Assembly: GCA_013396525.1 (NCBI GenBank)
Contig: VWYX01000772.1
Coordinates: forward strand, 248,001-312,000
DNA: 64,000 nucleotides
DNA from: Chaetorhynchus papuensis
Lineage: Eukaryota; Chordata; Aves; Passeriformes; Rhipiduridae
Reading direction: 5' to 3'
The notes under the pieces: model-generated
What the model was told of the DNA's origin: nothing
Databases searched by the model: none
The model's input: the letters and a program-made list of their open reading frames with translations, nothing else
Translations under genes and position numbers: made by a program
Part shown: in pieces, positions 44,176 to 54,418 of the stretch
Layout: the number at the start of each line of letters is the position of its first letter
Numbering within the stretch: position 1 is the stretch's first letter

Positions 44176-44187
44176 ACTTACGTAAGT
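44176..44187. promoter_or_regulatory. D-box / bZIP palindrome
   Basis: ACTTACGTAAGT is a perfect 12-bp palindrome containing TTACGTAA, the core recognised by PAR-bZIP factors (DBP, HLF, TEF) and NFIL3, and compatible with C/EBP-CREB dimers. It sits about 200 bp left of the CpG island. Each strand also contains GTAAGT, so it could instead be a splice-donor-like sequence in either direction. Confidence 0.4.
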
Positions 44188-44588
44188 GCGATTTAACTTT
44201 GTGGAGCTTAGGCAGCCTAATGAACTTGGGAGAGATGGATTACGGGGCTAGGAGCAGCCACTTCAGTTAATCTGTTGCAGTTTCTAATTTTTAACAACTC
44301 GGGGGTAAAACTACATTTTAAAGCGAATTGTCTGTCCTTAGAGTGCAACGCTGTGGCTGTTGAGCAGAACAGGCAGCAATCGCTCCCGCAGGCGTCCATC
44401 CCCCCGGGCAGGGGAAGCCCCGGGCCGCAGGGTCTCGCCCTCCTATACCCGGGTGCCGGTGTAGGCTCGCTGCCCCATCAGCCACCTTGCCGGGCGAGGG
44501 GCGCTCAGCTCGCAGCTCCCGCACACGCCGGGACTGCGGGGCTTGGGGCGACGGCCCGGGAGGACACCCGCGGGCTGCGGCACCCCCC

Positions 44589-44835
44589 GGCTCCAGGCTG
44601 CTCCCCGCGGCTCCAGGCTGCTCCCCGCGGCTGGAGGCTGCTCCCCCCGGCTCCAGGCTGCTCCCCGCGGCTGCAGGCTGCTCCCCGCGGCTCCAGGCTG
44701 CTCCCCCCGGCTCCAGGCTGCTCCCCGCGGCTCCAAGCTGCTCTGCCCCGCCCGGCTGCAGGCTGCCCCCCCCGGCTCCGGGCCGCTCCCCCCGGCTCCG
44801 GGCCGCCCCCCCGGCTCCGGGCCGCTCCCCGCAGC
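44589..44835. repeat. GC-rich minisatellite, 20-bp unit, about 12 copies
   Basis: The unit CTCCCCGCGGCTCCAGGCTG repeats in exact 20-base register from 44601 to 44740, with single-base variants (CGCGG or CCCGG; CTCC, CTGG or CTGC; AGG or AAG). A 25-base degenerate copy (44741-44765) is followed by three 19-20-base copies of a diverged type, with GGCTCCGGGCCG replacing GGCTCCAGGCTG. Most copies of the first type carry CCGCGG. The minus strand has regularly spaced G4-G8 runs. Because 20 is not a multiple of 3, translation cycles through all frames with a 20-residue period, which explains the Ala/Pro/Arg-rich open frames here. Confidence 0.95.
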
Positions 44836-44870
44836 GCGGCCCCGGCGGAGGCGGCCGTAGCCGGTGCGGC

Positions 44871-44885
44871 AGCGCCACCTCGCGG
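44871..44885 (-). promoter_or_regulatory. Strong CTCF-type binding motif
   Basis: The minus strand reads CCGCGAGGTGGCGCT, which fits the CTCF core (CCRCNAGRKGGCGCT) at essentially every informative position, including the downstream GCGCT. It lies in unique sequence about 40 bp beyond the last minisatellite copy, inside the CpG island. The motif match is seen directly; occupancy is inferred. Three CpGs within the site could make binding methylation-sensitive. Confidence 0.6.
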
Positions 44886-44960
44886 CGCTGGGCCCGTCCC
44901 TACAGCTGCGTCTGGGAAAGGCGGCTCGCGGGAAAACTTCTCTCGGGGTTTTATTTGACT

Positions 44961-46442
44961 ATTTCCCTGGCTCGGTGTTTACTGGTTTTCCTCACGGAAG
45001 GACAAAAAATGAGCTGGACTAGAAAGGCCAGCATTTGGCTTGGTTTTTCCTAACTGGTTTTTCTTTATGGCAGGGTCCAGACACTAATGTTTTTCATTTA
45101 AGAAAGGTAATTCAGCTCGTTTTACAGTAAAATATCCACTAAATCAATGAATGAAGCTTCATTCATACCTTATTTTTTTTTAGTTCTCAATTAAATCCAT
45201 ACTTATGAAAAAAAAAAGCCATTTGAAAATAGCAACATGTAACAGTGAATAGAATAAAAATGTCACTTTTATGTGATCACTGATCATTCCAGTGAAACGG
45301 CAGCACATTATCTTCCCAGTTAACAGGGAAACCCAAGCAGGGGCAGAATAGCATAGGGTGTATTAATATTCCTCCTCAGAACCTGACTACAATTTCAAAA
45401 TTATCTGTCACTTAAAGTCCACTGCCTATAAATTAGGAACTGTAAGTACTGGTAACCTTTATTTGGCATGTAGCCAAGAGTCTCAGCTTGGTACAAATTT
45501 TCACAAAAGTACATGCATTTACAATGCTGGAACACATAAACACAACCCTAGACTTCTGCATTTGCAAGAAGCTGCCTTCCTCAGTGTAAGAAATGCCATC
45601 ACACTGTACTTCAACAGTAGCTTCATTCCCCCCCATTTATCACTTCTACATTTGCAGCCCCACTATTGCTGCCTGGTGCTGTGAACACATGCTAGGCTGC
45701 AGATTTCCAACCCAACTGTATCCTTCACACATACATCCAATTGCTGTGTTCAGAGGAATGGTCTCCCACAAGATTTGTGATTCAGCCTGTCTACCTATAT
45801 GATATCCCAGAAAACTAATCTCCAGGATGACAGCTCATTCAGCACTCCGGAAATTTACCCACGCTGAGCTCCTCTTTAAATAATGACCTGACATTTGTTC
45901 TGTAGAGGGAGACAAAGCCCAGACTGATGAAAACAGTTGGCAGCTGCTTTCATTTGTGCCATTCAGAAGCCAGATGATAATTTGTCTTCAGGGACCCATC
46001 ACTTCTTGGCAGTCAGACCTGTCCACTGCACTTTGCTATTACTTTTGCTGTTACCCCCCCACCCCGGTGCATGCAGCACACACACAGAGTCAATATTCAA
46101 GGCAGACTAAACTAAAATTTACTGCCAAGAGTCATGAAGGATTTCTTGTTTCTGAGAACTGGGAGGTAAGATCACAGATTAATTTGGTGTTGATAATATA
46201 AAGCAGCAGATATTGGGAAAGACATATTTGTTAGACCTACATAAAAGGTTAAATTATCTATTGCTCAGAAAAGAGACCCCAGACCCTCTGAACAGTTTAA
46301 TGAAGGCATTAGCTAAGCAAAAATGGTCAAAGAGGCATTCTGAGCTAGTAGACAAACAGACCAAACCAGAAAACGTTATTCCAGATGAATTGTGAGTTCA
46401 CCTTTTGCATACAGTGTGGAACTCTCATTTAAATTAGCTAGA
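44961..46442. other. DNA between the CpG island and the old CR1 copy
   Basis: AT-rich. Short A/T runs lie near 45171-45181 and 45210-45217, and a C-rich tract near 46053-46064. No coding exon is recognised. If the island is a rightward promoter, this would be its first transcribed stretch, but no clear first-exon donor stood out. Confidence 0.55.
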
Positions 46443-46795
46443 GCAGAATTACAAAATGTACAGACAAGGGTGACCAGGATAATGAGAGCATCTTCCAATC
46501 AAGCAGAGATTAAATAAATGAGGACTTTCCAGCCTGGAAAAAAAAGAGGTTACTAGGAGCTGATAATAATGATGACACATAAAATCATCAATGGGATCCA
46601 GGAGAACAGATGCAATTATTCATTATTTTTCACAATATAAAACAGGAAGACACAAAATGAAGCACTCACATACCAGGTTGCATTAAATAATTACCTAACA
46701 AAGTCACTTTTTAACACAGATAATACATAACTACATAACTACACAACTGTAGCATTAACTGTCAAAGGATGTTATGGTAATAGTTTAGGATGGTT
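46443..46795 (+). mobile_element. Old CR1/L3-type LINE fragment
   Basis: The succession of phrases is that of an amniote CR1/L3 3' region: GTGACCAGGATAATGAGAGC, ACTTTCCAGCCTGGA, AAAATCATCAATGGGATCCA, TTATTCATTATTTTTCACAA, then TGTCAAAGGATGTTATGG. It is diverged, with internal small deletions, and has no intact reading frame. This suggests an ancient insertion. The 3' microsatellite tail is not visible. Family-level assignment is from remembered consensus, not alignment. Confidence 0.72.
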
Positions 46796-48980
46796 AAAAG
46801 AGATATTTACCTTGCACCACAAAGTTACAAAATCCTTCCCAGTACTTGGAAACACTACATAAATAGATAGGGCCATCCACACCTTAGCTGTGGAAAAGTG
46901 ATAGCAACAGCAGTGAAAGAGAGATGACTCTATGCATTTATGTTCACTCAAGTGGTCCCACCACATCTTAGATCCCTCTAGATGCAGAGCCTGGGGTCTC
47001 CATGAAGGGAGAAGATATATATGTTTTTCATACAATTCCTGGCAGTTTTTATTTTTAAGGATCCCCAGATTGTTGCTAGTGTGTTGGATGCCATCTATTC
47101 TACCCAGCAACAGAGGTAGCCATAGCTGCCCTCCAGAGACATGCATGCAGAGAGATGGGGAGAGACAAGCTGAAGCAGGCTTCCCTTTTCAAGGATTAAA
47201 AAAGCAAAAGCCCTCATGTGCTGCAAACATTCCAGCAACTATTTTCCAAACACATGGTCTGCTCTGTCATGTAAGCTGAACACGCTGAACACTTGAACGT
47301 GTGCAACTCTCACTGACACCAGCGAGGTCAGGCAGCAGTTCGGGCAGCCATGCTGCTGTCCCTCTTCTCCCTTCGGAACCGGTGCTCTGTCACATAACCC
47401 CTCCTGCTTCCCGCAACCCGCTGCAGCCACCTTCAGTCAGCAGCGGTCAGCGAGGGAAAGGGAGTGGTGGTTCAGCCTTGGAAGTTATTGTGCAACACAA
47501 ATGCAAGTGGTGCCACCAAGGAGAAGTCGCAGGGACACTGTACACCCAGCAGCGCCAAGTGCTCAAATGCTTCTGTTTCCCTGGCTATAGCACAGGCTGC
47601 CAAAATAAAATGCTGGTTTATGGCCGACTCAAATCTCACTTTAGTCATGCTACTGTCACTGTCCTTTGGAAGTGCTTTAGTCCAGGATTCCTGCACAAGT
47701 CTTCCTTCTTTCACATAAATATCCATTGATGATTTTTGCTGAAGAAAATGCAGGAAAGGTGGAATTCACTCTTCAGCCTGGAGTCAGGAGTCCTTCCTTT
47801 GCTGCTTCTGCCCACACAGACAAAACCCCAGAGGCAGAAGGCCACAAGCTCTATGTCAAAGCTGCTCTGGTCTCCAGCTTTCTTCCCTCCAGCTCTGTCG
47901 TGACCCAGGCAGGGCCCTGGTGAAGCCGTGCAGCCACGTCTGCACCCTGGCTCAGAGCTGCACCCAGCCACTGCCAAGCCCCTCAGCCAGAGCCCTGCAG
48001 CTCTCCTGTCAAGGTGCAGGCAGGTGAGAACACCTCTCAGAGGCCACAAATCTGGTTCCCACACACGAAGGTGAAGAAAGGAAGAAGCCTGATCTCACTT
48101 TCTGCAATACCCAAGGCCACAAATGAGTCGGTACAGAGCAGGAACTGGTGTACCACAAAGCCTGAAGAGTTTCCTTTTCCCCCAAGAGGTAGGGAGGGAG
48201 CAGAGCAGGAACCAGACCTGATTCAGTTGCTGCTTTCCTTATGAGGCTGTGCAAGCCTGGCCCACGGCTTGGGCTGCCCTGCAGTCTTGCCTTCTATGAC
48301 TCCCTTCCCTTCCTGGCCATAGACTTGGAACGATCACTACTCAGCACTCATCAGCGAGACCGTCTCTGCATAAGGACAGCACACATCACTGAGACATCAA
48401 GAACATGTTAGTACAGAAATAACAAGGCTGATATTTATTAGCCTCTCCACTGCATGCAATATCTTTATTTTTAAAACACTTACCTTTACCCATCCCTTCT
48501 CATTTGGTCTGAAAGTAGCCACCAGCTCAGCTGAAGAGATGTTTGCCCCTTGCTGTTCCTCAGCAGTGTCACAGGCTGGGATTGCTGGTTTCCACACGAG
48601 ATCTCCTTACGCCAGTTCATCCTGGAGCCCAGTTTGGGCAACTTCCCAGACAGCTGCATGCATTCCCCATTCAAATCCCAAAGACAACAGAAAAAGAAAA
48701 GCCCATCCAAAATGGAGAAGAAGAGGGCATGTGCAGTATCTTCAGTTGGTCTTGTCACAAAAATGTAATTCCAGTTCACTTTTTCCCAAATACAGAGCTA
48801 GGTAATTGGTGATAAGAAGACAGAACAGAAAATTAAAACTGTAAGAGAGGATCAGTGCCATTCTTTGGTAGCATCCAGTATTCACCCCAGCACAGCTAGG
48901 AAGGAAATAGTTTGAAACACCAGATGCTCTTTGCAACTCGTGTTTTGGGTGTATTTCCAGTAGGGGTTTCTTCCCTCCCC
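46796..48980. other. Immediate downstream flank of UBE2E3
   Basis: Moderately GC-richer between about 47290 and 48300, with overlapping frames on both strands (142 codons at 47301-47729 plus, 117 codons at 47711-48064 minus). These show no recognisable domain. Further minus-strand AATAAA hexamers occur at 48464-48469 and 48434-48439, so an even longer UBE2E3 3' end is possible though less well supported. Confidence 0.5.
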
Positions 48981-49025
48981 ATGAAAACAGACACACATTC
49001 TCATTTAACAACTAATTGATTTATT
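48981..49025 (-). terminator. Candidate distal poly(A) site of UBE2E3
   Basis: Reading the minus strand, AATAAA at 49025-49020 is followed after about 20 nt by a GU-rich downstream element, GAATGTGTGTCTGTTTTC (49000-48983). This spacing is the textbook layout of a vertebrate cleavage site, with cleavage expected near 49001-49010. It is the best-formed poly(A) site in the 3' flank. Confidence 0.55.
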
Positions 49026-51432
49026 TAACAATACAAATTTCTTTCTACTGCATGGTTTAGCAGAGAGAACTTGAGAAACAAAATTAGCTTTTCTTTTTCT
49101 TTTAAAGTTTAAATGTTTACACAAAAACAACCTTTACTTCAGTAAATATAAAATTTACACACAAAAAAAATCTACATTAGAAAAGAACAGAATCATGACA
49201 AAGCAACAAAAAAAAAAAAAAGAGGATGGGAATTCAGTGTAAAGGATCCAATTGCAAGGAAGGCAAGATGGGGCAACACTAACAAGGCATCCCATTTGTA
49301 CACCTAGGTATCTGAAGTTGTAGGTACAATACAAACCCAAAATACATTAAAATTAGAATTAAAACCTGTATTTTTATACCATAATATTTTATGATATAAA
49401 TATCTGTAAATTCTGTAGGCAACACAGTTAATGTGTGAACTCCATAGTTTGCTCTCCCCTGGAAGGTCACTGGAGTGGTGTACGAGCACCGTGTTGCCCA
49501 CGAGTGCACTCATGGTCAGCAGGGAGCAGACTTTAAACGTGCAGCCCAGATGTGACAGCCCCTTGTTTCTTTGCCAATCTGTGCTATTTCTCACACATCC
49601 AATGACATGATGAGAAATTCTGGTCACCTTCAGCAGTGATTTCCAGCACTTCATCTCCTGGCATTAGTCTGTTACCTGACTTGGGCATATTCACCTGCCA
49701 GATCCTGTTTCTCATTCCCTTTTGCACTTTTTAACCTGAACTCTAAAGCTATCTTGTAGCTACCAAGAGAGACTGGCTTCTAGGTTGAGATATTTGGGAT
49801 ACACAGTTCTTCAAGCCACCTTCAGGCATCTGTAGAAATATTTAAAGTAGGGTGGACGATTCATGGTCAAAGGTTATGTGATACAAAAACCAGGGACCTG
49901 TATAATATTGGTTAACTTTAGATCTAAATCTTTAGCATTTTTTCTATTGCTTTAATATTTAAACTTAACATTCGGTTTTCATATATTAAATGAGCAGAGC
50001 ATCTTACTGATGGAAGTGCTACAATATCTCCGAAAACACCAGGTAGTAAGGGAGACTGTAAAGTTTAAAATTACGTGTAATTTTAAAAATCATTTAAAGG
50101 AATCAAGTCTCTTTGTTTTTCTTTTTTTTTTTTATATAATTAATATTGTGACTGGCAAACTATAAAAGCTTAAATTATAAAACTATTAGTGACTCTACTT
50201 TTTAAACTGCATGTACTCTAAAGCTGTATTTTTGTACTTACAGATGTTACAAAATTTCCAAGCCAGAAAGTGAAGGGGGAAAAAAGTAGTCTCTAACACT
50301 TTTACAGATTTCATTTCAATTAAGGAAGGTTCATTTCCCCCACAACTGTTTCTATGTCATATAAATCTGATTACATTTATTGTACTCCTCTCTTTTCTGG
50401 GTAGATGATGCAGTGTTCAGTCATGCTTTGGAAGACCTTTTTCAATGGGTAACTTAGTTCTCTAGGTCAGCAAGTCCAACTTGCTTTACTCAGAAACAAA
50501 AGCACCAGACTATCTCTAAGGTGGCCCTCCTCCTGCAAAAACCTTTGTAGCAAGACTGAGGCAGTCTGTTCTGAGAGCAGGACTGGCCCTGAAGCAACCA
50601 GCTACATTAACTTCTGGAGTAAGCATATGAAATGTGATCATTTCAAGTTGAAAAAGAGCTGAAAAGTATTAAATTTCAGAAAATTGTAGAAATTTCACTT
50701 GTTCTGTTAAAAACAAAACAGGGAGAACTTAAACAATCCACAGGTGTGCATTAAACATTTAATAGCAAGCCTTTGTTTATGTATATTAATTTAAAAATTA
50801 TCCACAGGGATCTGTGATACATTGGCCTTGCCTTGTTACTATAATTAAATTTATTAAAATATTAATTTAAAATAGGAAAACAAAGAAACTACTCCTTGGG
50901 GAACATGTTTATTGTGTTTGAGATGATACACTGGGTGCTCTCTGAGCTACAAAGGGAAAAAGGAAATCCTTTCATTACAAACTGACAAAGGTAAAAGTTA
51001 AAACAGTTTTCACAACAGCATGTACCACATATTGGAAATAGATCTGGGTTTAATACAAATGACATAATTCCTAGTAATCTACAGCTACCTTTAATAACTT
51101 CATACAGATAATGAATTAGGCTAAAATGCACTATAATATTTGGTTGACTTCAGGAACAGTATCCTTAGTACATCACAAAATACATTTTGATATCCCAAAG
51201 AAGCAAGACTTGCAAGTAGGCATTTTAAACATAACTAATCTACAGCTACAAACTTCTACTCTTGATAGCATTTACCTTTTTGGGGGGCAGTATCCCAGTC
51301 TTCAAAAGGATAAAAGCAGAGTAGAATCAGTATAACATATACACAGAAGTCCGTATTGTAAAGGCTATAAAGATTTGTTGCACACTGCAAAGTTGCCTTC
51401 TGCACCTTCACACTGCACAAGTAGTTTGTCAT
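49003..51432 (-). other. UBE2E3: UBE2E3 3' untranslated region (proposed long form)
   Basis: From the TAA stop the minus strand is AT-rich, has no long open frame with recognisable content, and contains several AATAAA hexamers. I propose that the transcript ends just downstream of the hexamer at 49020-49025, about 2.4 kb after the stop. A short form of about 0.54 kb would end after the hexamer at 50908-50913. Other AATAAA copies lie at 50850-50855 and 50376-50381. The UTR would carry a 14-nt poly(U) run (A-run on the plus strand at 49208-49221) and scattered AUUUA. The extent is inferred from signals, not from transcript data. Confidence 0.5.
50908..50913 (-). terminator. Candidate proximal poly(A) signal of UBE2E3
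   Basis: AATAAA on the minus strand, about 520 nt after the stop codon. It is followed by CATGTTCCCC and, about 30 nt further on, a T/G-rich tract (TTTCTTTGTTTT) that could act as the downstream element. A second AATAAA follows at 50850-50855. Confidence 0.45.
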
Positions 51433-51530
51433 TTATGTTGCATATCTCTTGGTCCACTGTCTGGCTATCCTGTCATGTTCTGCTCTGTTGGTCAGGTACT
51501 GAGTGGCTATGCTTCCAACCAGAGGGTCAG
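51433..51530 (-). CDS. UBE2E3: UBE2E3 terminal coding exon with stop codon
   Basis: The acceptor TTTTGCAG (AG at 51531-51532) is followed by CT, which completes the split alanine codon. The exon then encodes DPLVGSIATQYLTNRAEHDR and IARQWTKRYAT, with a TAA stop at 51433-51435. This is the C-terminal helix region of the E2. QYLTNRAEHDRIARQW, with Leu and Ile, is the UBE2E3 form; UBE2E1 and UBE2E2 carry Met at both sites as I remember them. Coding length is 98 bp (2 + 32 codons including stop). The three exons give 379 coding nucleotides in frame with no disruption, so the gene appears functional. The segment is too short for a start-to-stop open frame and must be recognised from splice sites and homology. 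Confidence 0.97.
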
Positions 51531-52555
51531 CTGCAAAAGGAAGAAGAAAATGCATCAGAAACCATCCCAAAAGTAACAAAAATCCCCAAACAAAACCACA
51601 TTTGAAAACACAACATCCATTCCAAAATACAGTTTAGACCAGAAATATAGTGGAGCTCTTATCATATAAGACATGTCCAAGAAAGCACACGTGAAAAGCA
51701 CAACAAACAGAAAAAGAAATCAGAAAAATCTATTGTGGTTATCTGCATACGAATGAATCTTGCCCCAGGCAGGTGCTCTGCTTTCACCCCTTTGGGGGCA
51801 GGGGACATTGAGCGAGTGCTGCCTGGCACCCTCCTGTCAGGGAGCTGCATAGGACTAGAGTGAGTTAGGGCTACAGAACACACTGAGGGGAGCTGCTTTG
51901 CTTCTGAAGACATCCAGCCTTTGTACCAAAGGGCTGATCCATTCCTCCCTAACTGTGACCACTTTCTGTAAATGAACGGTCCCTCAGCACTATTGCTCAG
52001 TTCCTGCCCTGCCTGCAGGCAATTAGCGTCCATTGCCTAATGACACTGGTCACACAGTGAATCTGTACCGCTTCCAGTGGAGCTCCTCCCCTCCCCACAG
52101 GAGCAAGGAAGTCTCTTATAAAAAGGGAGAGTTCTCTCTGAACATCACCTCCCTTACATTTGCAAGATTAAACCTTTCAGCTGCTGTCTTGAGAGAAGAG
52201 ACTTCCTGCGGCCCCTTCCAACATGCAGGATTTATAACTCAGGGGAATGTCGCTCCTTTCCTGGATCCAACACTCACTTGCTGGAGCTCTTGCAATACAG
52301 ACCTTCAATGACATCAGCTTATTTTCTCCATCATATCTTGGAAAAAAAAGGACTTAATGCTATTTACTTCCTGTTGTGTCACAGGAGTTAAAACCACCAT
52401 TAAATGTGGGACCACATCCAATCTGGAGTGCTTCATCCCCAGTTTAAAAAACACTACATTTTACTTAATCTGCATGCAATCAAATATACAAATTACATTC
52501 CATGGCAATTAAGTCAAACAACTAAGAGTCTCTCAGTGAACTATCAGCTCCTCAC
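51531..52555 (-). other. UBE2E3: UBE2E3 last intron (phase 1)
   Basis: A GT-AG intron of 1,025 bp between the catalytic exon and the terminal coding exon. Its boundaries are fixed by the conserved protein junction CNP-A-DPLV. A 124-codon open frame on the minus strand (51662-52033) and one of 92 codons on the plus strand (52033-52311) carry no domain I recognise and read as chance. I see no repeat element in it. Confidence 0.9.
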
Positions 52556-52703
52556 CTGGGTTGCAGTCTGTCAGAAGAGAACAGATAGACAGCAGAACCT
52601 TTGAAATAGTCAAAGCAGGGCTCCAGTTGTCTTTCAGGATATCCAGACAGATGACTCCCTGACTGTTGATGTTGCAGTGATAAATTCTGGTGCGGAAAGT
52701 AAC
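52556..52703 (-). CDS. UBE2E3: UBE2E3 catalytic exon (human residues 127-175)
   Basis: This 148-bp exon encodes VTFRTRIYHCNINSQGVICL and continues DILKDNWSPALTISKV to CSLLTDCNP, the centre of the E2 fold. The active-site cysteine is the 19th codon (52647-52649), corresponding to Cys145 of the 207-residue human protein. The preceding YHCN is the UBE2E-family form of the E2 HPN motif, whose Asn supports ubiquitin transfer. The acceptor is TTTCCAG|GTT (AG at 52704-52705). The donor is CCAG|GTGAGG (GT at 52554-52555), leaving a phase-1 junction completed by CT at the start of the next exon to give alanine. No frameshift or missing catalytic residue is visible. The open frame running past the donor is intronic read-through. 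Confidence 0.97.
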
Positions 52704-54418
52704 CTGGAAATGCAGCATAAGAGACAGAGAGTCATTCAGTGCTGCCCAGGGATGGTGCCCTTGGCTCTGAGCAGCCTGTGGGACTCCCAGTTCTGCAGAG
52801 CTTCTGCAGAGGCAGCTCCTCTGCTCAGCTTCCAAACCACAACTGTTTAACACAAGAGTGACTATTTTCTGTAGCCATGGCTGCCTTTAAGAAACCTACC
52901 ACGATGAGATTAGGGGCATAAACTGTTTTCACACAGGCCCTCTGTATGGTATCCACAAGAATTAGGACCTACTTTATAGTACAGCAGCTATTTGAGGAAC
53001 ATTCTGCATGGCAGGAACATTCTAATCACAAATGGAACTTTACTGTGGTTTCTGAAGCTGAAGAAGTAGACAGAATTTGTCTGCATGTGCAATATTAGTT
53101 AATCTTTTTCTTTCTTTATGAAGCCTAAATACAGACCATGAAAATTAGTCTTGTTAAATTAACAATGAAATCTTTGTCCTTACCCTTCATTAGGCACAAT
53201 ATAACATACAGCCAAAACAATACTATTACACTAAGTAACTCCATCCTTGTTTTTAAATTATTTCAGACTAATATTGACAGAGCATGTGAACATTCTGCAC
53301 AAATAAGAAGTGAGAAATATGTCAGTGCTTTAATTACATAAAGTACAAGAAAATATGGAAATTTTTCTTTTCCATACTGATGTGGGAGGGCGATCCACAA
53401 TGTATCCTGAAAATTCAAAAACTATCATACTCTAAAAATATCTACAAGATTTGAATGAGGAATTTGTCTAAAACTGTGTATCACTTCAGTATAACATTCT
53501 TAATTCAGAATATATTAAATGCTGTGGGTTACAGATAAGTGTGAAATAGAGAGTGTATATTCTTTATGTTGTAATCATTCTGGTAATGAAAAAAGGTTTT
53601 GAGATTTATAGTAACAAAGTTATAGCTATAAGCCATAGAATGTTGTGTGGTAGAATGCAGTGAAGTTTTGAGAGTTTTGCAGTGTCTCTTCTGGTGACTT
53701 GGTCAAGAGCTGTAATTTGGCATTAAGGGAGATGAAAAGGGAATGACCTTTAAATTCTTTCATATCCATTAGTAAATTACAATTTATTACGTGTCCATAC
53801 TATTTCTGAGCAAGGAATTGACATTTTAGTTTAACTTAAGATTAGTTTAATTTAATAAAAATAGCTTTTGCTCCAAAACATTATCAAAACAGATTGCTGA
53901 TTTTAGCAGTACTAAATAGACATTTTAAAATAATGGAAATTCACACTAATTTACCCAATTTTCAGTCACGATATAACACTCCAGTTTTCTATGTGAATTT
54001 ATTTTAGTTTTTTCTTATTTTGTTAAAAATTATGTGATAATATTTAATATAGAATCTGGCTCATAACAGAAAAGACGATTATACATATATTTTAGTAGCT
54101 AGAACGAGAAGAAGGAAACATATGAAAGTCTTGTCTTGTCTTCTAATAGAACTACAATTTCTTGAATCTTACCTCTTGACCAGAATTATCATCTCATTTA
54201 TCACTTGGTAAAGTTTGGAAATCAGTATTGACTGCAGTAATCAAGAAGTAAATTAGACAGAATTTTTCTGAGACTGCAAGCCAAGATTTTGGACCTTGTA
54301 GTTTTCAAGGGACCATAAACAAATTTGATGTTCAGAAAGTGATGAGCACTCATTTGGCTGCAAGCTGCATTCTTCTCACATGAATAAAGGATAAGCACAA
54401 TAAAAACCTTACCCTTAC
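52704..54418 (-). other. UBE2E3: UBE2E3 intron between the core exon and the catalytic exon (phase 0)
   Basis: A GT-AG intron of 1,715 bp that interrupts the coding sequence between K126 and V127 (PPK|VTF). It is AT-rich with no recognisable exon, repeat or RNA gene. The only long open frames here are extensions of the flanking exons across their splice sites. Confidence 0.92.

Larger units (their letters stand above)
44385..44960. promoter_or_regulatory. Isolated CpG island in the UBE2E3 3' flank
   Basis: This is the one stretch in the window that is strongly GC-rich and dense in undepleted CpG, set in AT-rich DNA. It starts around CGCTCCCGCAGGCG and ends at CGGCTCGCGGGAAAAC. The middle is a 20-bp minisatellite and the right third is unique sequence with a CTCF-like site. 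CpG islands in vertebrates usually mark promoters, but no known coding exon starts here. I saw no TATA box. Long open frames crossing it (227, 188 and 186 codons in different frames and strands) come from the stop-free repeat and are not evidence of a protein. It may be a promoter of a non-coding transcript, an insulator, or only a GC-rich repeat. Confidence 0.6.

Noticed and set aside
44275..45053. Long open frames of 227, 188 and 186 codons on both strands across the GC-rich block
   Set aside because: They are products of a stop-free 20-bp repeat read in several frames, and the proteins are Ala/Pro/Arg/Leu repeats with no domain. Open frames in multiple overlapping frames argue against coding.
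47301..47729. 142-codon plus-strand open frame
   Set aside because: No known motif, and overlapping frames of 84 codons occur on both strands. It lies downstream of UBE2E3 with no supporting splice or conserved feature.
52533..52853. 106-codon open frame containing the catalytic segment, treated as a separate gene
   Set aside because: The canonical acceptor at 52704-52705 and donor at 52554-52555 bound a standard E2 exon. The extra residues are intronic.
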